Shown here: one piece after another, positions 7,531 through 15,316 of the stretch
Position numbering within the stretch: the first letter of the stretch is position 1
Layout: each line of letters opens with the position of its first letter
Assembly: GCA_964623885.1 (NCBI GenBank)
Contig: CAZUVM010000048.1
Location: 1-40,287 of the forward strand
Source of the DNA: CAZUVM01 sp964623885
GTDB lineage: Bacteria > Verrucomicrobiota > Verrucomicrobiia > Limisphaerales > UBA8199
Reading direction: 5' to 3'
DNA: 40,287 nt
Made by a program: the position numbers and the translations under genes
Notes under the pieces: model-generated
Told to the model about the DNA's origin: nothing
What the model saw: the letters and a program-made list of their open reading frames with translations, nothing else
Databases searched by the model: none

Positions 7531-8651
7531 AGGCCGGCCTGGTCCTGCACTTTCAGGGAATGAGTATCCGGCCTTTGCGCGTCGAAGATTTCGCTGGCCC
7601 AAAAGAGGGTCAGCAGGTCATCGGGGCCGGTGTTTTGGATGGAATGCGTATAGCCGGGAGGAATATCGACGATTTTGATGTCACGATCGTTCACAAAGTA
7701 TTCGACAAGCTGGCTTCCGAGGACGGGCCGAAGGCGGATAATACCCTGGCCCTGGATGACGCAGAACTTCTCGACTTTAGTGTCGTGGTAATGGTTGCCG
7801 CGGGTGATACCCGGGCGAGTGCGCGACACGAAGACCTGTCCGGCGCCCGGTGCTTTCACCAATTCGAAAAGCCAACCCCGGTCATCCGAATTCAGCTCGA
7901 CGGGACAGGCGAGGTCGCGGCAGTCACGCAAAGAAACGTAGGTGGAATAAAGGTATCTGACGAACGGGTTGGAAAGATCGGGGAGCAAAGATGGATTGCC
8001 GAACGAAACGATCAAGTCGTGCAATTCACCGAGCGTGGTTTCGAAGACGGGCCGGAGTTCGTAGCGGGTTTTCTCGCGGTCAGGTTCCGAGCGGGCGGCG
8101 ATGTGGAGGAACTCACGCACGACGTCATCGATATAAACGAACCGCAGCGGGTCGGTCCGGTGGCCGAGCTGGACGGGCAATCCCCGGCTGAGATTGTAGC
8201 AGAAGGTCGCGACCACGGTGTTGTAGTTGGGCCGGCTCCATTTGCCGAACACATTGGGGAGCCGGTAAAGACAGACTGGCGCGCCGGATTGAAGATGATA
8301 TTGCAGCACCAGTTCCTCGGCCGCTTTTTTGCTGCGGCCGTAAGGATTGTCCAACTCGGCCTGGATTGAGGAACTGAGCACGACCGGCACCGGCCGCGAG
8401 ACTGCCAGCAACGAGCGGCAGAGCCTTCGCGTTAATTCCACGTTGGCTTCCGCGAATTCCAGCTCCTGTTTGGGGCGGTTGACACCGGCAAGATGGAAGA
8501 CCAATTCGGCTTGCGCGGCGAGACGGGCAAGCTCCTCGGGGGCGTTTTCGACGTCGAATTCCAACACCTCGAAGCCGCCGTGCCGCCGCAACGCGAGACA
8601 GAGGTTTCGTCCGATGAAACCCTGCGAGCCGGTAACCAGTATGGGTTTCAT
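7527..8651 (-). CDS. wbjC: Bifunctional reductase/3-epimerase with C-terminal cupin (WbjC/FnlB/CapF)
   Basis: This 374-residue protein has an N-terminal NAD(P)-binding Rossmann domain (MKPILVTGSQGFIGRNL, with HLAGVNRP and the YGRSKKAAE Tyr-Lys pair). A C-terminal cupin domain includes the histidine-rich 'GNHYHDTKVEKF' and 'GYTHSIQN' metal-binding motifs. This two-domain layout is diagnostic of CapF/WbjC. The cupin domain epimerises at C3 and the Rossmann domain reduces the 4-keto group, giving UDP-N-acetyl-L-pneumosamine. The ATG at 8651 is chosen because it starts the Rossmann motif and sits 4 nt after the wbjB stop. The longer frame upstream would overlap wbjB. Confidence 0.93.
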   Translation of the reverse strand: MKPILVTGSQGFIGRNLCLALRRHGGFEVLEFDVENAPEELARLAAQAELVFHLAGVNRPKQELEFAEANVELTRRLCRSLLAVSRPVPVVLSSSIQAELDNPYGRSKKAAEELVLQYHLQSGAPVCLYRLPNVFGKWSRPNYNTVVATFCYNLSRGLPVQLGHRTDPLRFVYIDDVVREFLHIAARSEPDREKTRYELRPVFETTLGELHDLIVSFGNPSLLPDLSNPFVRYLYSTYVSLRDCRDLACPVELNSDDRGWLFELVKAPGAGQVFVSRTRPGITRGNHYHDTKVEKFCVIQGQGIIRLRPVLGSQLVEYFVNDRDIKIVDIPPGYTHSIQNTGPDDLLTLFWASEIFDAQRPDTHSLKVQDQAGL

Positions 8652-8655
8652 CCTT

Positions 8656-9690
8656 TCAGGTGCCGGCCAGGAGAGCGTTGGGGGCCGCGAGCTCCGCCTG
8701 GACATAATCGAGCTTGAGCAGCAACGCTTTCAATTCGGCATCGGACAGTTGGTGGGTATTGGCGGAAGTGTAATCCTCAAACTCGGCCACCTGCTTTTCG
8801 CCTTGCTCGAAGTAAAGCTCGTAGTTCAAATCGCGGGTGTCCGAGCGAATGCGGTAATACTCGCCCAGGTCATCGGCTCTGACCATCTCTTCGCGATTGA
8901 GCAGGCTCTCGTGTTTTTTCTCGCCATGCCGGGTGCCGATCACACGGATCTCGGTTTCGCTTTCGAATAGATCCTGCAGGACACGGGCCAATTGGCCAAT
9001 CGTGGCCGCGGGCGCTTTTTGGACAAAGGTATCCCCGGCATTTCCATTTTTGTAGGCGAACAGGACCAGCTCCACGGCGTCATCCAGCGACATCATGAAC
9101 CGAGTCATGTCGGGATCTGTTATGGTGATTGGCTTGCCGGCTTTAATTTGGCTGACAAAAAGCGGAATAACGGAGCCGCGGGAGGCCATGACATTGCCAT
9201 AGCGGGTGACGCAGATGGTGGTCTGACCTTTGCGAAGATTGCGTGATTTGGCGAGGGCAACCTTCTCCATCAGCGCTTTGGAGATCCCCATGGCGTTGAT
9301 GGGATAGACGGCTTTGTCCGTGCTGAGCACAATGACAAACTTCACGCCGTGAGCGATGGCGGCATTCAGCGTATTTTCTGTCCCAATCACGTTGGTCGCC
9401 ACGGCTTCCATGGGATGAAATTCGCAGGAAGGGACTTGTTTCAGGGCCGCCGCATTAAAGACGAAATCGACGCCGCGCATCGCATTTTGGACGCTGTTAT
9501 AGTCCCGCACGTCGCCGATATAGAATTTGAGCTTGGGACTGCGCAATGCCTGGCGCATGTCGTCCTGTTTTTTCTCATCCCGGCTGAAAATACGAATTTC
9601 GCTGATTTCGGTGGGTAAAAATCGGCGTACGACGGCATTGCCGAAGGAACCGGTGCCGCCGGTGATCAGCAGGATTTTGTTATCAAACAT
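8656..9690 (-). CDS. wbjB: UDP-GlcNAc 4,6-dehydratase/5-epimerase, inverting (WbjB/FnlA/CapE)
   Basis: This 344-residue enzyme is of the extended short-chain dehydrogenase type. It has TGGTGSFG for cofactor binding, SRDEKKQDDMR, the AALKQVP segment, STDKAVYPINAMGISKALME with the active-site region of inverting dehydratases, and RHGEKKHESLL near the end. It begins UDP-L-FucNAc synthesis from UDP-GlcNAc by 4,6-dehydration with inversion at C5. The ATG at 9690 (MFDNKILLITGG) is the family start; the open frame continues 37 codons upstream without homology. It is the first gene of the operon, followed by wbjC after 4 nt. Confidence 0.94.
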   Translation of the reverse strand: MFDNKILLITGGTGSFGNAVVRRFLPTEISEIRIFSRDEKKQDDMRQALRSPKLKFYIGDVRDYNSVQNAMRGVDFVFNAAALKQVPSCEFHPMEAVATNVIGTENTLNAAIAHGVKFVIVLSTDKAVYPINAMGISKALMEKVALAKSRNLRKGQTTICVTRYGNVMASRGSVIPLFVSQIKAGKPITITDPDMTRFMMSLDDAVELVLFAYKNGNAGDTFVQKAPAATIGQLARVLQDLFESETEIRVIGTRHGEKKHESLLNREEMVRADDLGEYYRIRSDTRDLNYELYFEQGEKQVAEFEDYTSANTHQLSDAELKALLLKLDYVQAELAAPNALLAGT

Positions 9691-9877
9691 AACTGCGGCG
9701 GGCCGAAAGGGCACAAACGCGATACGAGTCTTGACAAACGCGTGTTGGTGGTCAATGCAAAAACGTTTGACAAAGTCGGGATAAAACTTACTCCTGCGCA
9801 CCGCTCCGCCGTACTCAAATTCAGGCGGTTCTAAGTTTTTGTAACCAACGTGCTATGAGCTTCATCTAGGGCCGAAT

Positions 9878-11662
9878 ATGAAGTTGCAGTTTGCTGGTCA
9901 CGCGGTCATTGAATTGCTTGTGGTAGGGGTTTGCTTAACGGCGACATGTTCCAAAGGCTTAACGATTACGGGTAGTCCGTCATTCTCGCCTTCGGCCAAC
10001 GCACCGCTGGCCGGGACGTTGCAGTTGACTACGGACGTCCCCTCGAGGGTGACGGTCTCGGTAACTGACGGGCAGGAAAGTTGGCAACGGAGCTTCCATG
10101 ATTACGCCACCAGCCACGCGATACCGTTGCTGGGGTTCAAGCCCAATCGCACGAACCAGATCTCGGTGACGGTGCTGGATAAATCGTGGAATGAAGCCGA
10201 TGCTCCGGAGCCACTGACATTCGTTACAGCGCCTCTGCCGAGCGATTTTCCGCCTTGCGTATTGCGGTCGAGCCAACCTGACAAAGTCGAGCCAGGCTAC
10301 ACCCTATTCCGCTTGACCACCCGTAACACCAATCGAGGCTATCTCGGCATCGTCGACGCCTCCGGCAATGTCGTTTGGTACAGCGCCATACCAAGCACCT
10401 CCGACGTGCGACAACTTGCGAACGGCGACCTGTTCATCCCTTTGACCGGGAGCTTTGTTGAAGTGAACATGCTGGGAAACACCGTGCAGACCTGGAATGT
10501 GCCCAACGGCCTGAACATTAACCTCCACGATGGCGTGCCCACACCACATGGCACGATTTTGTATCTGAATGATGCGAGCGAGGTGGTAACGAATTTCCCG
10601 ACTAGCGCCACCAACCCGAACGCGCCGACGGCAACGACCAACGTGCTCTACAACCGAGTCATTGAGATATCGGCTACGAACAGCAGTTTGCTGAACATGT
10701 GGTCGCCGATTGATTTCCTGGATCCACGCCGGCTTACCTATCTCACGTTCGACAGCCACACCGCGCTGGGCTGGGACATCGAGCATTCCAATGCCATCAT
10801 TGAAGATCCCCGAGACAACACACTGATCGTCTCCATGCGGGACCAAAACGCGGTGATCAAATTCTATCGCGATACTGGGCAAATCAAATGGATCCTGAGC
10901 CCGCCCCAGAATTGGGCGCCGGAATTTCAGCCGTTCCTGCTAACCCCGGTCGGTTCTCCATTTCAATGGCAGTATGGCCAGCATGCGCCGACGATTACTC
11001 CTCAGGGAACACTCCTGATGTTCGATGATGGTAATTTTCGCGCCATGCCCTTCGATCCGCCGGTGGCGAACTCGAACAACTTCAGCCGCGCGGTGGAGTA
11101 CAGCATCAACGAACAGACCATGGAAGTTTCGCAGGTGTGGGATTACGGCAGCAGCACGAACGTCGAGCAGTTTTATGTCAACCAGGTCGGCAACACCGAA
11201 TGGGAGCCACAGACGGGTAATGTGCTGATTAACTTCGGCTATGTTTCGTTCGATAACCACATCGCGCCGAGCACAAATGCTCCAAACGCGTCAATGGTGC
11301 GGTTGGTGGAAGTCACGCACGATGCTGTGCCGGAGATAGTATGGGACCTGGCTTTTTTTGACTATTCAAACACGAACCGCACTTATCTTGGGTGCTACAT
11401 TTACCGCAGCCATCGCATTGCCGATCTCTATGCTCATCCCACACTGCCGGTCCAGGACCTGGCGCTTAGCTTCACTGGCCACAGTCCGCAGTTACTTTTC
11501 TCCGCGGATGAAACCCATGCTTATAGCGTGCAAGCTTCGGCGGACCTGGTGAACTGGGAGGACCTTGGCGACGCCTCGCAGGAAATGACCGGGGTTTTCC
11601 AATATACCGATTCCGGAGCGACTGAACTCGAGGCGCGGTACTACCGGATCGTGACGCATTAG
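9878..11662 (+). CDS. Secreted arylsulfotransferase (ASST)-like beta-propeller protein
   Basis: This 594-residue protein has an N-terminal hydrophobic signal segment (about 5-25), then a bacterial Ig-like beta domain (about 30-120). A six-bladed-propeller type ASST domain follows (about 140-520). Motifs include 'GYLGIVDASGNVVWY', 'HDGVPTPHG', 'DSHTALGWDIEHSNAIIED', 'DNTLIVSMRDQNAVIKFYRDTGQIKW' and 'GQHAPTITPQGTLLMFDDGN'. The histidines in these loops resemble those lining the AssT active site. ASSTs transfer sulfuryl groups between phenolic compounds in the periplasm, but many relatives have unknown acceptors. The C-terminal 65 residues ('AYSVQASADLVNWEDLG...YYRI') form a module also found at the end of the large protein at 24535-27822. 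The gene is divergent from the wbj operon. Confidence 0.8.
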   Translation: MKLQFAGHAVIELLVVGVCLTATCSKGLTITGSPSFSPSANAPLAGTLQLTTDVPSRVTVSVTDGQESWQRSFHDYATSHAIPLLGFKPNRTNQISVTVLDKSWNEADAPEPLTFVTAPLPSDFPPCVLRSSQPDKVEPGYTLFRLTTRNTNRGYLGIVDASGNVVWYSAIPSTSDVRQLANGDLFIPLTGSFVEVNMLGNTVQTWNVPNGLNINLHDGVPTPHGTILYLNDASEVVTNFPTSATNPNAPTATTNVLYNRVIEISATNSSLLNMWSPIDFLDPRRLTYLTFDSHTALGWDIEHSNAIIEDPRDNTLIVSMRDQNAVIKFYRDTGQIKWILSPPQNWAPEFQPFLLTPVGSPFQWQYGQHAPTITPQGTLLMFDDGNFRAMPFDPPVANSNNFSRAVEYSINEQTMEVSQVWDYGSSTNVEQFYVNQVGNTEWEPQTGNVLINFGYVSFDNHIAPSTNAPNASMVRLVEVTHDAVPEIVWDLAFFDYSNTNRTYLGCYIYRSHRIADLYAHPTLPVQDLALSFTGHSPQLLFSADETHAYSVQASADLVNWEDLGDASQEMTGVFQYTDSGATELEARYYRIVTH

Positions 11663-11712
11663 GGGCTGGTGCATCCTGGCGGAATGCCTGGGAGCGGCTG
11701 AACAAAGGCCCT

Positions 11713-11776
11713 CCTCTCCATGAACCCAGGGAGCAGAGGCCTCCTCTCCCCAACCCTGCCTCCCGAGGAGGAGAGG
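11713..11776. repeat. Dispersed hairpin repeat, family D, copy 2 (duplicated left arm)
   Basis: CCTCTCC occurs at 11713-11719 and again at 11743-11749, pairing with GGAGAGG at 11770-11776. The right part resembles the copy at 4162-4202. It lies between the arylsulfotransferase-like gene and the amidase gene, about 50 nt beyond the former's stop. Confidence 0.6.
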
Positions 11777-11901
11777 GTGGACAGCTCTCCAGTCCAGTTC
11801 GCTGGCCCTATGCCGCTTCCGTTTGGAGATGGAATTCTCCTTACGTCGTCCCCGAGGTACCGCTATCGTCGTCGACCCAGAGGCTATCGATAGTTTGGGC
11901 G

Positions 11902-13773
11902 TTGATTTCGCCCCAAGCTCCAGCACACATTTCCGGCATGCATTCCCTTAAACCATGGTTGGAAAATGCCGGAGTTCAGCTGAAGCACTGCCAGAACCCG
12001 GTTGCTGCCTCCTCTAACGCACCATTCCCACGGCTGCGAGCGGGGACCACTCGCCCTGCGGCAGCGCTTTTCAACCATGCTTTTAAAAACCTGGTTTTCA
12101 TTCTCAGCGTGGTGATTTGCGCGGGCAGTTTGGCGCAGACCAACACGAATTCCATCAACCGGGAGGGCGTCGTCGCCGCTGAGAAATTTTTCCTGCTGGA
12201 TTTCTCCCAAGAGCAAATCGACCAGATGCTGCCAGGGTTGCGTGAGCAAGCCCGGGCGTGGCGCATCCTGCACGAGTTCCCGCTTTCGAACAGCGTTCCA
12301 CCCGCGCTTCTTTTCAACCCACTTCCGCTGGGCATGAAATTGAACATGGAACGGCACGCGTTTCGGACCTGTCCAGTCGGCAAGGTAAAGCTGCCCGTTA
12401 ATCCAGATGATCTGGCGTTCTATTCGATAGAGGAGTTGGCGGTGTTGATTAAGTCGCGGCAACTCAGTTCCGAGAAGCTGACTCGATTTTACCTCGATCG
12501 GTTGAAGCGATTCGGACCGCGGCTCGAATGTGTGGTAACCCTTACCGAGGAGCTGGCACTTGCCCAGGCGCGGAAGGCGGATGAAGAAATAGCGCGCGGC
12601 AAATATCGCGGACCGCTCCATGGGATACCGTATGGCGCCAAAGATCTGCTGGCGGTGAAAGGGATTCCGACGACGTGGGGCGCGGCGCCTTACACCAACC
12701 AGGTGTTCCAGGAGAGCGCCACGGTCATCAAGCGGCTTGAAGAAGCCGGCGCGGTGCTGGTGGCCAAAACGACTTTGGGCGAGTTGGCGATGGGCGAAAC
12801 GTGGTTCGGCGGCAAAACGCGCAATCCGTGGGATTTGAAGCAGGGTTCGAGCGGATCGTCGGCGGGATCCTGCGCGGCGGTGTCGGCGGGCCTGGTAGCG
12901 TTTGCAATCGGCTCGGAAACACTTGGCTCAATTGTGTCGCCGTCGGATCGGTGCGGTGTAACCGGTTTGCGGCCGACATTTGGCCGCGTGAGCCGGGCCG
13001 GCGCGATGGCCTTGAGTTGGTCGATGGACAAACTCGGCCCCATCTGCCGAAGGGTGGAGGACTGCGCGCTGGTGCTGAGAGCGATTGAAGGACCGGACGG
13101 CCTGGATCAAACGGTGCAGGATGTGCCGTTCAACTATACGCCCAAGGTTAAATTGAAGAATTTGCGCATTGGCTATTTGAAATCCGATTTCGAGAGAGAA
13201 CCGGCGGAGCGCAAAGCGAACGCCACTGCGGCATTGGAGAAAATGAAGGAATTGGGAGTACAATTTATTCCGGTGGAGCTACCGGATTTCCCTGCCGGAG
13301 CCATTTCATTTGCGCTCTCGACCGAAGCCGCCGCGGCATTTGATGATCTGACGCTGAGCGGGCGCGACGCGTGGTTGAAACAGCAGGACGCCGGCGCCTG
13401 GCCGAACACGTTTCGCCGCCGGCGGCTCGTCCCAGCGGTGGAATTCATCGAATCGCAGCGCGTGCGCTGGCTGCTGGTGCAGGAAACGGCGAAACTGTTC
13501 AAGCAAGTGGATTTAATTGTGGCGCCGCCTTTCGTGGGGCGCGGTTTGCTTTTGAGCAACCTGACCGGTCATCCCTGTGTCGTCGTACCGGACGGTTTTG
13601 CCAAAAATGGAACGCCAACCAGCATTTGTTTTATTGGAAGTCTGTTCGGAGAAGCCGAGATGCTGGCGGTGGCGAAAGGGTATCAGGATGCGACGGATTT
13701 TCATCGGAAACATCCGGTCATGAGGGAGAACGTGGAAGTGGAGAAGTTGGGGGCAGGCGCCTCGAGCAATTGA
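11902..13773 (+). CDS. Exported amidase-signature family hydrolase
   Basis: This 623-residue frame contains a complete amidase-signature domain from about residue 175. The catalytic Lys247 is in 'YGAKDLL', the cis-Ser region is 'GSSGSSAGS' (316-323), and the Ser343 nucleophile is in 'SETLGSI', where most relatives have DTGGSI. Ser-Ser-Lys amidases hydrolyse carboxamides; the substrate is unknown. A hydrophobic segment at about 60-78 (FKNLVFILSVVICAGSLAQ) looks like a signal peptide, but it is preceded by some 58 residues. Part of these (45-55) is encoded by a family A palindromic repeat. No Met lies between residue 13 and the signal segment, so the true start is uncertain: either a non-ATG codon near 12080 or this long leader. 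The gene appears monocistronic. Confidence 0.82.
   Translation: MISPQAPAHISGMHSLKPWLENAGVQLKHCQNPVAASSNAPFPRLRAGTTRPAAALFNHAFKNLVFILSVVICAGSLAQTNTNSINREGVVAAEKFFLLDFSQEQIDQMLPGLREQARAWRILHEFPLSNSVPPALLFNPLPLGMKLNMERHAFRTCPVGKVKLPVNPDDLAFYSIEELAVLIKSRQLSSEKLTRFYLDRLKRFGPRLECVVTLTEELALAQARKADEEIARGKYRGPLHGIPYGAKDLLAVKGIPTTWGAAPYTNQVFQESATVIKRLEEAGAVLVAKTTLGELAMGETWFGGKTRNPWDLKQGSSGSSAGSCAAVSAGLVAFAIGSETLGSIVSPSDRCGVTGLRPTFGRVSRAGAMALSWSMDKLGPICRRVEDCALVLRAIEGPDGLDQTVQDVPFNYTPKVKLKNLRIGYLKSDFEREPAERKANATAALEKMKELGVQFIPVELPDFPAGAISFALSTEAAAAFDDLTLSGRDAWLKQQDAGAWPNTFRRRRLVPAVEFIESQRVRWLLVQETAKLFKQVDLIVAPPFVGRGLLLSNLTGHPCVVVPDGFAKNGTPTSICFIGSLFGEAEMLAVAKGYQDATDFHRKHPVMRENVEVEKLGAGASSN
12036..12054. 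repeat. Dispersed palindromic repeat, family A, copy 4 (inside a gene)
   Basis: GCGAGCGG-GGA-CCACTCGC has one mismatch to the other copies. It lies in the 5' part of the amidase frame and is translated as 'RAGTTR', a different reading phase from the copy inside the glycosyltransferase. The sequence to its right ('cagcgcttttcaa') matches the flank of copy 1. Confidence 0.75.
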
Positions 13774-13790
13774 GAGGGGGGCGCTCGACT

Positions 13791-13879
13791 GGCAGGGACG
13801 CCGTCCCCGGTCCGTCCCAAATCTGAAACCTACGATAATGGGACGCCGAGGACGGCGTCCCTACCGAGGCGTCCCTGCC
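13791..13879. repeat. Dispersed palindromic repeat, family B, copy 1
   Basis: An outer inverted repeat GGCAGGGACGCC (13791-13802) with GGCGTCCCTGCC (13868-13879) encloses an inner perfect hairpin GGGACGCCG-AGGA-CGGCGTCCC (13840-13861). The element begins 17 bases after the amidase stop and ends 2 bases before the stop codon of the minus-strand gene at 13882, so it fills the space between convergent genes. Confidence 0.8.
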
Positions 13880-13881
13880 AA

Positions 13882-14625
13882 TTAGGATTGAATGCGTTTC
13901 GCGGCCCGAGCTTTTCGGATCGTTTCGCGCTGCAATATATAGGCGACGTGGGGAACGCAGGTTCGGGCGATGTGTTCGGGCGTGGTGTTCTTGCAATCAA
14001 CGCCCGGAACGAGGTGCAGTTCGATTTTGCTGAAGAGGTGCTGGACAAATGCCGAGCAATACATGGAACGTTCGCGGGCAAGCAAGTTCGCCCTGGGTTG
14101 CAACTTCGGCCGACGCAGCGCCAGCAGGGTACCGGCCAACTCCCGAAAAGAATACCTTGTGTGGTTGGCAGCCAGGTCCAGGGCCTCGGCGATCAGGCAG
14201 CCAACTTGCTTTTCGCTCAGACCAAAATCCAGCACGGCCAGATTCGTGTATAGATCCTCGTCGAAGTATTTTGCGATGCGGTTTTCCTGGACACCGAACT
14301 GCAAATGTTTGCGATGGATCTGAAGATCGGACTCGATCAGCCAGTGTTGGCCGTCCAACCGCAGGCCTTGGAAAACAAAGGCGTGCGACCAGGCGCCCCA
14401 GTTGCCGTCGCCATCCAGATGGCGTTCCGCCCGACAGATGGCTTTATCGATTAATGTGATCCCGCCCGAGAGCCCAACGCGTCCGGGATGCGCATAGCGC
14501 TCCAGAAACTCGCGATTGGACAGGTCTTTTAACAACACCGTTTCACACGGCGCGTTGTTTGTCAGATTGGATGAAATCGCCGGCATCAGAGGCAAGTGTC
14601 TGCTTACATTGCGAATTTTAATCAT
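13882..14625 (-). CDS. Predicted permuted papain-fold (NlpC/P60-like, YiiX/YaeF type) hydrolase
   Basis: This 247-residue protein is not a clear named orthologue. The order His81 ('WSHAFVF'), Glu98 ('HWLIESDLQ') then Cys190 ('MYCSAFVQHLF') is the arrangement of circularly permuted papain-fold enzymes, in which the catalytic Cys follows the His. Supporting features are 'GRVGLSGG' before the His and an alpha-helix starting with the Cys. Such proteins are amidases, peptidases or acyltransferases acting on peptidoglycan or lipids. There is no signal peptide, so it should be cytoplasmic. The stop codon lies next to a family B repeat. The family placement is an inference from the three-residue pattern. 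Confidence 0.6.
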   Translation of the reverse strand: MIKIRNVSRHLPLMPAISSNLTNNAPCETVLLKDLSNREFLERYAHPGRVGLSGGITLIDKAICRAERHLDGDGNWGAWSHAFVFQGLRLDGQHWLIESDLQIHRKHLQFGVQENRIAKYFDEDLYTNLAVLDFGLSEKQVGCLIAEALDLAANHTRYSFRELAGTLLALRRPKLQPRANLLARERSMYCSAFVQHLFSKIELHLVPGVDCKNTTPEHIARTCVPHVAYILQRETIRKARAAKRIQS

Positions 14626-14761
14626 TCAAGCGTTTTTGGCGAGTAATTGAGCAAATTGGTCAGCGTGGTTAGTTAGAACCCGAGAGTTATCGCAGCGGAG
14701 TGGAAGGAAGTGAAAAGATAGACGCCTTGCGAGACCCTTGCGGAGGTTGGAAAAGTGTGAC

Positions 14762-15031
14762 TCAGCCGCGCTGCTTCGGCGGTCTGAATGATCGCCAGAC
14801 GATGAACGGAATGGAAACCAGCACGGCTGCAGAGCCGACTAGGCGCGTGACTGGTGTCACTGGTTGGTCGAGCATATAGGCGTTGTAGTAGATGCGCCCC
14901 TTTCCAGTGCGCAGGTCGGAAATGGCCTGAATGAACCACATGGCTGCGAGAGGCGCTATGAAGACTGAAATTGCAAGTATTCCGAGTCGCTTGCGGCGCT
15001 CGATCCGCTGTTTCAGATTCTTTCTACTCAT
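14762..15031 (-). CDS. Small two-helix membrane protein of unknown function
   Basis: This 89-residue protein begins with a basic stretch (MSRKNLKQRIERRKR), followed by a hydrophobic helix at about 17-37 (LGILAISVFIAPLAAMWFIQAI). A short loop with GRIYYNAYMLDQP follows, then a second helix at about 60-79, then a basic tail. The frame stays open to 15238, but that upstream part reads through a repeat element and lacks a plausible start context, so the ATG at 15031 is preferred. I do not recognise the family. Confidence 0.55.
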   Translation of the reverse strand: MSRKNLKQRIERRKRLGILAISVFIAPLAAMWFIQAISDLRTGKGRIYYNAYMLDQPVTPVTRLVGSAAVLVSIPFIVWRSFRPPKQRG

Positions 15032-15139
15032 AGGGCGGTCGGGTGGACTCCTCTCCTCAGTATCTTCGATGATCGGCCCGCGTCGTGCAACTGTGTACTC
15101 CTCTTGGAGCCGACGCCGGCTTGCCTCCTCGAGCCGGGA

Positions 15140-15196
15140 AACCGTTAAAACGGTTGAGTCGAGCGGAGGCGGTGCTGCACCGGGCTGAAGCCCGGT
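15140..15196. repeat. Two-hairpin repeat, family C, copy 1
   Basis: Hairpin 1 (15140-15155) is AACCGTT-AA-AACGGTT. After a 23-nt spacer, hairpin 2 (15179-15196) is ACCGGGCT-GA-AGCCCGGT, followed by gttaat. The copy at 20265-20321 has the same hairpin sizes and exactly the same 39-nt offset. The element lies upstream of the small membrane protein gene. Confidence 0.8.
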
Positions 15197-15247
15197 GTTA
15201 ATCGTGACCTGGCAACGCTGCGCTGAGCGCGAGCGCAAGAAAGAATG

Positions 15248-15316
15248 GGGACGCCGAGGACGGCGTCCCTACCGAGGCGTTCCCGACCGAGGGGTGCCAC
15301 CGAGGCGTCCCTACCG
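15248..15316. repeat. Dispersed palindromic repeat, family B, copy 2
   Basis: The perfect hairpin GGGACGCCG-AGGA-CGGCGTCCC (15248-15269) is followed by repeated 'accgaggcgt(t)ccc' units up to 15316. It overlaps the end of the dipeptidase gene, whose TAG stop (15311-15313, minus strand) lies inside the repeat. Confidence 0.8.

Noticed and set aside
6844..8970. Series of long plus-strand frames opposite the wbj operon
   Set aside because: They mirror well-supported enzymes on the other strand and lack start signals or homology.
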